The notes under the pieces are model-generated. The model had not been told where the DNA came from and made no database searches. It saw only the letters and a program-made list of their open reading frames with translations. Shown here piece by piece: positions 1 through 5,060 of a stretch of DNA of 6,529 nucleotides. This stretch comes from Polaromonas sp. (lineage in GTDB: Bacteria; Pseudomonadota; Gammaproteobacteria; Burkholderiales; Burkholderiaceae_C), in contig JAQGMN010000164.1 of the NCBI GenBank assembly GCA_028292345.1, positions 1 to 6,529 of the forward strand, given 5' to 3'. The position numbers and the translations under genes are program-made. Position 1 is the stretch's first letter. Each line of letters opens with the position of its first letter.

Positions 1-717
1 GCTTCGGCCAGCGAGCACGACATGGACGTCAAGCTGCGCGACTGGTCGCTCCAGGCCGACGGCGCGCGCTACACCGCCGACCTGCCGGCCACCGACTTTG
101 CGCTGAGCTTGCGGTTCGAGGAAACCCAAAGCGTGCTGCTCCAGGGCAGTCAAGGCCTGTCGCGCAAAGGCCCTGAAGAAAGGCAGGCGAGCTACTACTA
201 CAGCCAGCCGCAACTGGCAACGCAAGGCCGCGTGCAGGTGAAGGGGCGGAACTTTGCCGTGACCGGCAAGGCCTGGCTGGACCATGAATGGAGCGACGAG
301 CTGCTGCACCCGAGCGCCGTGGGCTGGGACTGGATCGGCATGAACCTGGACGATGGCGGCGCGCTGACCGCCTTCCGTCTGCGCGACAAGCAAGGCCATG
401 CGGTCTGGGCGGGCGGGTCGCTGCGTTCTGCCGCAGGCGTCCTGCGCATTTTTGGCGCCGAGGACATTCGCTTTGAAGCGATTCGAAGCTGGACCAGCCC
501 GCTGACCCGGACCGTCTATCCGGTCGAATGGCGGGTGATCACGCCGCTGGCCTCGTACACGGTCAAGGCCGTGATCGACAACCAGGAACTCGACAGCCGG
601 GGCTCGACCGGATCGATCTACTGGGAAGGCCTGAGCGAACTGGCGGACAGCCAGGGGCGCCGCGTGGGCATGGGCTACCTGGAGATGACCGGCTATGCAC
701 AGGCGCTGCGGCTCTGA
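1..717 (+). CDS. AttH/CrtC-like lipocalin-fold protein, 3'-terminal part (5' end outside window)
   Basis: The frame is open from base 1 to a TGA at 715-717, giving 238 visible residues. Family members are usually about 350-400 residues, so roughly the N-terminal third is missing, and the first internal ATG (position 22) is unlikely to be the start. Conserved blocks of the AttH / hydroxyneurosporene synthase-like family are readable in order: SYYYSQPQL (190-216), WLDHEWS (274-294), GWDWIG (322-339), YPVEW (517-531), QELDSR followed by STGSIYWEG (583-630) and GYLEMTGY (673-696). Known of the family: two lipocalin-like beta-barrel domains. CrtC members hydrate carotenoids, but AttH members are mostly uncharacterised and often follow ABC-transporter permease genes of the FtsX/MacB type. 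No carotenoid gene is visible here, so I prefer AttH-like of unknown function. The membrane or periplasmic location cannot be judged without the N-terminus. Confidence 0.85.
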   Translation, partial: ASASEHDMDVKLRDWSLQADGARYTADLPATDFALSLRFEETQSVLLQGSQGLSRKGPEERQASYYYSQPQLATQGRVQVKGRNFAVTGKAWLDHEWSDELLHPSAVGWDWIGMNLDDGGALTAFRLRDKQGHAVWAGGSLRSAAGVLRIFGAEDIRFEAIRSWTSPLTRTVYPVEWRVITPLASYTVKAVIDNQELDSRGSTGSIYWEGLSELADSQGRRVGMGYLEMTGYAQALRL

Positions 718-772
718 CGTGCGTCTGTGCGGGTTGTAAAGCTTGCGCCTGCTCCGGCTGGGCCTTCAGGCT

Positions 773-787
773 GCAGTTGCCAACTGC
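773..787. repeat. 15-bp perfect dyad upstream of the oxidoreductase gene
   Basis: GCAGTTG (773-779) and CAACTGC (781-787) are exact inverted repeats around a single central C. The centre is too short for a stable RNA hairpin, so a protein-binding dyad is more plausible than a terminator. It lies in the 132-bp gap between the AttH-like gene and the oxidoreductase, about 63 bp before the latter's start. I see no convincing -35/-10 pair next to it, so an operator role is only inferred and chance is possible. Confidence 0.25.
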
Positions 788-849
788 GCCATTGCAAACC
801 AGAGCCCTGCCGCCTGCGCGGGAAAGGCCGACGCCGGACAATGCTTTTC

Positions 850-1860
850 ATGAAAGAACTTAACCACATTTCCCTGTCGATGCTCGATCTGGTTTCCGTG
901 CGCGATGGCGGCACCGTGGCGGATGCGCTGGCCATCGCCTTGCGCACCGCGCAGCATGCCGAACGCCTGGGCTTCAAGCGCTACTGGCTGGCCGAGCACC
1001 ACAACATGGCCGGCATCGCCAGTTCGGCGACCGCCGTGCTGGTCGGCTACATTGCCGGCGGCACCCGCATCCTGCGCGTGGGTTCGGGCGGCGTGATGCT
1101 GCCCAACCATGCGCCGCTGGTCGTGGCCGAGGCCTTCGGCACGCTGGCCGAGCTGTACCCGGGCCGCATCGACCTGGGCCTGGGCCGCGCGCCGGGTACG
1201 GACCAGGCCACGATGCGGGCGCTGCGGCGCGAACGCACCGAGACGGCCGACGATTTTCCGCAGGACGTGGCCGAGTTGCAGCGCCTGCTCGGGCCGGCGC
1301 AGCCCGGCCAGCGGCTGATCGCCATGCCGGGCGCGGGCACCAACGTGCCGATCTGGCTGCTGGGTTCGAGCCTGTTCTCGGCGCAGCTGGCGGCCGAGCG
1401 CGGCCTGCCGTATGCGTTTGCCTCGCATTTTGCGCCGCGCCTGCTGCTGCAGGCGATTGCCCTGTACCGCCAGCATTTCCGCCCGTCGGCCACGCTGGCC
1501 AAGCCTTATGTGACGATTGGCGTGCCCTTGATTGCCGCGCCGACCGACGAGGAAGCCGAATTCTTAGCCAGCAGCACCTACCAGCGGGTGCTCGGCATCC
1601 TGACCGGCGATCGTCGCGGATTGCAGCCGCCGGTGGACAACTTTTTGGCCCAGCGGCATCCGCAGGAGCGCGCGGCCATCGCCGATTTCCTGGCGGCCGC
1701 CGTCATTGGCGGACCGGACACCGTGCGGGACGGCCTGGCCGCGCTGGCGCAGGCCACGGATGCCGACGAATTCATGCTGGTCTGCGACATCTACGATCCG
1801 GCCTTGCGGCTGCGCTCGCTGGACATTGCGGCGGCGGCGCTGTCGCCCGTGGCTGCTTGA
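850..1860 (+). CDS. LLM-class flavin-dependent oxidoreductase (luciferase-like monooxygenase, YhbW type)
   Basis: This encodes 336 residues, matching E. coli YhbW in length (about 335). It is a cytoplasmic TIM-barrel protein of the bacterial luciferase superfamily, which uses reduced flavin (FMNH2) and O2 to oxidise a small substrate; the substrate of this subgroup is unknown. Visible signatures are RYWLAEHHNM (residues 44-53), GSGGVMLPNHAPLVVAE (78-94), LYPGRIDLGLGRAPGTD (102-118) and WLLGSS...AFASHFAP (169-196). Start choice: the ATG at 850 gives MKELNHISLSMLD, which lines up with the family N-terminus, and has a weak GGA at 836-838, 11 nt upstream. The in-frame ATG at 841 (three extra residues) is the alternative, with a GGAAAGG 13 nt upstream. 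A GTG at 727 would add an unconserved, Cys- and Pro-rich tail and is rejected. The gene ends convergently with the efflux operon. One TTA leucine codon (1564-1566) is unusual for such GC-rich coding. The family assignment is firm; the reaction is not known. Confidence 0.93.
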   Translation: MKELNHISLSMLDLVSVRDGGTVADALAIALRTAQHAERLGFKRYWLAEHHNMAGIASSATAVLVGYIAGGTRILRVGSGGVMLPNHAPLVVAEAFGTLAELYPGRIDLGLGRAPGTDQATMRALRRERTETADDFPQDVAELQRLLGPAQPGQRLIAMPGAGTNVPIWLLGSSLFSAQLAAERGLPYAFASHFAPRLLLQAIALYRQHFRPSATLAKPYVTIGVPLIAAPTDEEAEFLASSTYQRVLGILTGDRRGLQPPVDNFLAQRHPQERAAIADFLAAAVIGGPDTVRDGLAALAQATDADEFMLVCDIYDPALRLRSLDIAAAALSPVAA

Positions 1861-1908
1861 CGGAGCATCGGGTCCGGCACGCGGCCAGCGGATTTTGCTC
1901 CTGAATCA

Positions 1909-1950
1909 ATAGCTGCCTGCGCATACCGGTCGTGCGCAAAGAGCCTGTTT
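1909..1950 (+). repeat. 42-bp imperfect palindromic repeat, copy A (intergenic)
   Basis: Left arm ATAGCTGCCTGCGCA, 10-nt loop, right arm GCGCAAAGAGCCTGTTT. It shares exact length and 15+10+17 spacing with copies at 5683-5724 (same orientation) and 5019-5060 (opposite orientation). Across the three copies 24 of 32 arm positions are invariant, while the loops diverge. It sits in the convergent gap between the oxidoreductase and emrB-like genes and is preceded by the less GC-rich stretch ATTTTGCTCCTGAATCA. It resembles, from memory, dispersed palindromic repeats of Comamonadaceae; a REP-like or non-autonomous element is inferred. Confidence 0.75.
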
Positions 1951-1953
1951 GAT

Positions 1954-1973
1954 GCCGGAAAATCGTTTCCGGC
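1954..1973. terminator. Perfect 8-bp hairpin between convergent genes, possible bidirectional terminator
   Basis: GCCGGAAA (1954-1961) and TTTCCGGC (1966-1973) pair perfectly around the tetraloop ATCG. The hairpin lies 28 bp beyond the emrB-like stop codon on the minus strand and 93 bp beyond the oxidoreductase stop on the plus strand, where transcripts from both sides should end. No T-run follows on either strand, so it is not a textbook intrinsic terminator. It may instead protect RNA 3' ends or work together with the adjacent palindromic repeat. Confidence 0.45.
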
Positions 1974-2001
1974 TGCAATCAGGCGCTCCCGACGCCGGCA
2001 A

Positions 2002-3576
2002 TCAGTGCGCGCCGGCCGCCGCATCCGCCCCGCCCGCGCCCGCATGCGTGGGCCGCGTCAGGTAGACCAGCGGAATCAAGAGCAAAAAGATCAGCGCGGA
2101 CGCATAGAACACGTCGTTCGCCGCCAGCATGTAGGCCTGCTGGTCCACCAGCCGGTTGACGGTGGCCAGCGCCTGGTCGGGCGTCAGCCCGGCGCTGGCC
2201 AGGCCTGACAAGGCGCAGTTGGCGGCCACGCTGCCCGGATTGACGAATTCGCTGAGCTGCGCATGGTGCATGGCGGCACGGTCCTGCCAGACGGTCGTGG
2301 CAATCGACGTGCCGAACGAGCCGGCCGTGATCCGCACGAAATTCGACAGGCCCGAAGCGGCCGGAATCTTGTCATGCGACAGCCCCGACAGGGTGATGGT
2401 CATCAGCGGGATGAAAAAGCAGGCCATGGCCACGCCCTGGATCAGCGTCGGAACCAGGATGGTGCCCATGTCGGCCTGGGTGTTGAAGTTCGAGCGCATC
2501 CACAGCACCAGCGCGAACACCGCGAAGGCGACGGCGGCAAAGCGGCGCGGATCGGCCCGGCCGATGTTCTTGCCAATCACGGGCGACAGCAGCAAGGCCA
2601 TGATCCCGACCGGCGCCAGCACCATGCCGGCCTGCGTGGCGGTGTAGCCCATGTACTGCTGCAGCCACAGCGGCAGCAGCACCACGTTGCCGAAGAACAG
2701 GCCATAGCCGACCGACAGCGCCAGCACGCCAGCCCAGAAGTTGCGCTTCTTGAACAGGGTCAGATCGACCACCGGATGCTCTTCGGTCAGCTCCCAGATC
2801 ACGAAGGCGATCAGGCCGACCAGCGCCACGACGCCCAGCGCAATCACCTCGCCGGAATGGAACCAGTCGAGTTCCTTGCCCTTGTCGAGCATGATCTGCA
2901 GCGCGCCAACCCAGATCACCAGCAGCGCCAGCCCGATCGAGTCGATCGGCAGCTTGCGGGTCTGGCTCTCGCGCTTGCGAAAGATGCTCCAGGTGATGAA
3001 GGCCGCGCCAAAGCCGACCGGAATGTTGATGTAGAAAATCCACGGCCACGAGATGTTGTCGGTGATCCAGCCGCCCAGCAGCGGCCCCATGACCGGCGCG
3101 ACCAGCGTGGTCATGGACCACAGCGCCATCGCCAGCCCGGCCAGCGCCTTCGGGTAGCTCGACAGCAGCAGCGCCTGAGACAGCGGAATCATCGGCCCGG
3201 CCACCAGCCCCTGCAGCACGCGGAAAAAGATCAGCGTCGTCATGTTGGGCGCCAGGCCGCACAGCCAGGACGTCAGCACGAACAGCAGGATGCTGGCCGT
3301 GAACAGCCGGACCTGACCGAAGCGCTGCGACAGCCAGCCGGTCAGCGGCACGGCAATCGCGTTGGCCACGCCGAAACTGGTGATCACCCAGGTGCCCTGG
3401 TTGGGGCTCACGCCCAGGTCGCCGGCGATGGCCGGCAGCGACACGTTGGCAATCGACGTGTCGAGCACATTCATGAAGGTGGCGGCCGACAGCGCCAGCG
3501 TGCCCCAGAGGCGGGCCGAGCCGCTCAGCGGCGGTGGCGGAAGGTAGTCGGAAGCGGAAGGGGTTGCGGATGCCAT
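2002..3576 (-). CDS. emrB: EmrB/QacA-type MFS drug:proton antiporter (DHA2, 14 TM)
   Basis: This encodes 524 residues, close to E. coli EmrB (512). It is the inner-membrane transporter of the tripartite pump, exchanging protons for hydrophobic toxic compounds. Visible DHA2 features are the TM1 motif NVLDTSIANVSLP (36-48, Asp39), motif A GWLSQRFGQVR (80-90), motif C APVMGPLLGGWI (160-171), WPWIFYINIPVG (177-188), the LDKGKELDWF loop (230-239) and FKKRNFWAG (275-283). Hydrophobic stretches continue to YASALIFLLLIPLVYL (491-506), consistent with 14 helices. A short Gly/Ala-rich tail follows. The ATG at 3576 is preferred because AAGG lies 5 nt upstream and MFS homology begins soon after; a TTG at 3648 would overlap the upstream gene and adds a Cys-rich, unconserved 24 residues. 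It is the last gene of the operon, 40 bp after the adaptor gene. Substrate range cannot be read from sequence, and the symbol denotes family rather than proven orthology. Confidence 0.95.
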   Translation of the reverse strand: MASATPSASDYLPPPPLSGSARLWGTLALSAATFMNVLDTSIANVSLPAIAGDLGVSPNQGTWVITSFGVANAIAVPLTGWLSQRFGQVRLFTASILLFVLTSWLCGLAPNMTTLIFFRVLQGLVAGPMIPLSQALLLSSYPKALAGLAMALWSMTTLVAPVMGPLLGGWITDNISWPWIFYINIPVGFGAAFITWSIFRKRESQTRKLPIDSIGLALLVIWVGALQIMLDKGKELDWFHSGEVIALGVVALVGLIAFVIWELTEEHPVVDLTLFKKRNFWAGVLALSVGYGLFFGNVVLLPLWLQQYMGYTATQAGMVLAPVGIMALLLSPVIGKNIGRADPRRFAAVAFAVFALVLWMRSNFNTQADMGTILVPTLIQGVAMACFFIPLMTITLSGLSHDKIPAASGLSNFVRITAGSFGTSIATTVWQDRAAMHHAQLSEFVNPGSVAANCALSGLASAGLTPDQALATVNRLVDQQAYMLAANDVFYASALIFLLLIPLVYLTRPTHAGAGGADAAAGAH

Positions 3577-3581
3577 GAAAG

Positions 3582-3585
3582 CCTT
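3582..3585 (-). promoter_or_regulatory. Ribosome binding site of the emrB-like gene
   Basis: The minus strand reads AAGG here, 5 nt before the ATG at 3576. It favours this start over the upstream TTG at 3648. The match to the Shine-Dalgarno core is short, so the support is moderate. Confidence 0.5.
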
Positions 3586-3616
3586 GACGACGAAGCGGTA
3601 GGAACAACAGGTCCGC

Positions 3617-4936
3617 TCAGTGCGGCAAAGAGGTGTTGCCGCCGGCAACGGGCTGAGGAGCCGGCGCTGCCGACGACGTTTTCAGGGTGTGGGCGCCTTT
3701 GCCGGAATTCGCGGCGATCACGCGCCGGACGTCCTCGTTGGCGGCATCGTCCTGCGCGGCAAACGCCTGCGTGTGCGCCTGGGCGGCATCGCGCGGCGCA
3801 TCGGCCAGCGCCTTGCCGCCCTGGTTGCTGATGTCGACCTCGGCATCCATCGACAGGCCGACGCGCAGCGGATGCTCGCCGAGCTGCTTCGGGTCCAGCG
3901 CAATGCGCACCGGCACGCGCTGCACCACCTTGATCCAGTTGCCGGTGGCGTTTTGCGCCGGCAGCAGCGAAAAGGCCGCGCCGGTGCCCACGCCCAGGCC
4001 GGCCACCGTGCCGTGGTAGTCCACCTTTTTTCCGTACAGGTCGGCCACCAGCTTGACCGGCTGGCCGATGCGGATATGGCGCAGCTGCACTTCCTTGAAG
4101 TTGGCATCGACCCAGACCTGGTTCAGCGGAATCACCGACATCAGCGGCATGCCGGCGGCCACGCGCTGGCCGAGCTGCACGGTGCGCTTGGCCACATGGC
4201 CATCGACCGGCGCCGTCAGGGCCGTGCGGCTGGAGGCCAGGTAAGCCTCGCGCACTTTCGCCGCCGCCACCAGCACGGAGGGATGCTGCTCGATGGCCGT
4301 TCCGTCGGTCAGCGCCTGGTTGCTGCTGAGCTGCTCGCGCGCGGCGATGACGCCGGCCTGCGCCGCCGCCAGCGCGCTTCTGGCATTGGCCAGCTGGGTC
4401 TGCGCATGGTTGAGTTCTTCCCTGGACACCGCGCCGTTGCCGGTGAGCGACTGGCGGCGGGCCAGGTCGTCGGCGGCGCGCGCGATGTCGCTGTTGGCCT
4501 TGCTCACCTCGGCATTGCGCAGCGCGATCTGGGCGCCCAGCGCGCCGTTGTTGGCATACAGCGTGCGCGCCTGGCGCACCGCCTGGGCCAGCGCGGCTTC
4601 GGCCTGGTCCAGCGCCACCCGGGCATCGGCCGGGTCGAGCTGCACCAGCGGCTGGCCTGCCTTGACGAAGTCGGTGTCGTCGGCCATGAGGCCAATGACG
4701 GTGCCGCCGATCTGCGGCGTGATCTGGATGACGTTGCCCTGCACATAGGCGTTGTCGGTCGATTCGTAATGGCTGGCGACCAGGTATTCGTAAGCCGCCC
4801 AGCCCAGGCCCGCCACGACCACGACGCTGGCAAGCGCGGTCAGCGCCTTCCTGCGCCTGGGGTTGCCGGCCGGCGGCTGAACCGGCACGGCCGGGCTGGT
4901 GGAAACGGGGTCAGCGGAGGGTTGCGGTGCGTTCAT
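3617..4936 (-). CDS. emrA: EmrA/HlyD-family periplasmic adaptor (membrane fusion protein)
   Basis: This encodes 439 residues. It is the adaptor that links the inner-membrane antiporter to the outer-membrane channel. Order of parts: a Pro-rich cytoplasmic start with RRRK (27-30), one inner-membrane anchor (about 31-53), a first lipoyl half-motif ESTDNAYVQGNVIQITPQIGG (58-78), an Ala/Gln/Arg-rich coiled-coil hairpin (about 103-238), a second lipoyl half LTAPVDGHVAKR (240-251), and a beta-barrel region with VWVDANFKEVQL (274-285). The EmrA signature SLLPAQNATGNWIK (323-336) precedes VQRVPVRI. After VDISN (367-371) a polar, Ala/Gln/Asp-rich tail of about 68 residues extends past the usual EmrA end (about 390 residues). 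Start: ATG at 4936 although no clear Shine-Dalgarno is visible; a TTG at 5002 would add 22 unconserved residues. It is the second operon gene, 100 bp after the outer-membrane gene and 40 bp before the antiporter gene. Confidence 0.94.
   Translation of the reverse strand: MNAPQPSADPVSTSPAVPVQPPAGNPRRRKALTALASVVVVAGLGWAAYEYLVASHYESTDNAYVQGNVIQITPQIGGTVIGLMADDTDFVKAGQPLVQLDPADARVALDQAEAALAQAVRQARTLYANNGALGAQIALRNAEVSKANSDIARAADDLARRQSLTGNGAVSREELNHAQTQLANARSALAAAQAGVIAAREQLSSNQALTDGTAIEQHPSVLVAAAKVREAYLASSRTALTAPVDGHVAKRTVQLGQRVAAGMPLMSVIPLNQVWVDANFKEVQLRHIRIGQPVKLVADLYGKKVDYHGTVAGLGVGTGAAFSLLPAQNATGNWIKVVQRVPVRIALDPKQLGEHPLRVGLSMDAEVDISNQGGKALADAPRDAAQAHTQAFAAQDDAANEDVRRVIAANSGKGAHTLKTSSAAPAPQPVAGGNTSLPH
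3622..3649 (-). other. Two overlapping, mutually exclusive stem-loops at the adaptor gene's 3' end
   Basis: GCGGCAA (3622-3628) pairs perfectly with TTGCCGC (3636-3642) over a 7-nt loop. GTTGCCG (3635-3641) also forms a perfect dyad with CGGCAAC (3643-3649). The middle segment is shared, so in the minus-strand mRNA only one stem can form at a time. They cover the last codons of the adaptor, just before its stop at 3617-3619 and about 45-70 nt before the antiporter start. No T-run follows. A role in mRNA processing or translational coupling is speculative. Confidence 0.35.
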
Positions 4937-5005
4937 GGTGTCGTTCGGTGTTTGCGGGAAATGGCCTGCGCGGGCACTGCACTGGCCAATGACGGCTTGC
5001 AAAAG

Positions 5006-5024
5006 CTGTTTTATGGATAAACAG
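5006..5024. other. AT-rich hairpin between outer-membrane and adaptor genes
   Basis: CTGTTT (5006-5011) and AAACAG (5019-5024) are exact inverted repeats around a 7-nt loop. On the minus strand the stem is followed by CTTTT. The right arm overlaps the edge of palindromic repeat copy C. It could be a weak terminator reducing read-through from the outer-membrane gene into the adaptor gene, but the stem is short and A/T-rich. Confidence 0.25.
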
Positions 5025-5060
5025 GCCGTTTGCGCTTTATGGGCGTGCGCTGGCAGCTAT
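5019..5060 (-). repeat. 42-bp imperfect palindromic repeat, copy C (forms the 3' end of the outer-membrane gene)
   Basis: Read on the minus strand: left arm ATAGCTGCCAGCGCA, 10-nt loop, right arm GCGCAAACGGCCTGTTT. Against copy A, 14 of 15 left-arm and 15 of 17 right-arm positions match. Its first base is the first base of codon 490 of the outer-membrane gene, so the repeat encodes residues 490-496 (IAASARP), and the TAA stop at 5037-5039 lies in its loop. The rest of the repeat occupies the spacer before the adaptor gene. A partial fold is visible: ATAG/CTGT with one G·T pair, GCC/GGC and GCGC/GCGC. Confidence 0.8.

Noticed and set aside
735..785. Possible fourth, degenerate copy of the 42-bp repeat (GCTTGCGCC and nearby)
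   Set aside because: Only GCTTGCGC matches; the right arm with CTGTTT is absent at the expected 10-nt spacing.
727..849. N-terminal extension of the oxidoreductase from a GTG
   Set aside because: The extra residues are Cys-, Pro- and Arg-rich and unlike the family, whose members begin near MKELNHISLSMLD.
766..1476. Minus-strand frame of 236 codons opposite the oxidoreductase gene
   Set aside because: It is rich in Arg, Gln and Ala with no motifs and is antisense to a gene with strong family signatures.
1974..2040. GC-rich inverted repeats such as GCCGGC near the antiporter stop
   Set aside because: GCCGGC is self-complementary and common in DNA of this composition; the segment is mostly Gly/Ala-coding and gives no clear hairpin.
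2263..3831. Plus-strand open frame of about 520 codons opposite the antiporter gene
   Set aside because: The translation is extremely rich in Arg, Gln, His and Gly with no recognisable motif, as expected for the antisense of high-GC coding DNA. The opposite strand is a clear MFS transporter, and this frame also crosses the boundary of two real genes.
4937..5002. TTG start adding 22 residues to the adaptor
   Set aside because: It is a rare start codon and the extra residues have no family match. The ATG at 4936 gives a normal short cytoplasmic N-terminus before the membrane anchor.
3620..5020. Plus-strand open frame of about 466 codons opposite the adaptor gene
   Set aside because: It has the same biased Arg/Gly/His/Gln composition and no domain, and it is fully antisense to a well-supported EmrA-like gene.
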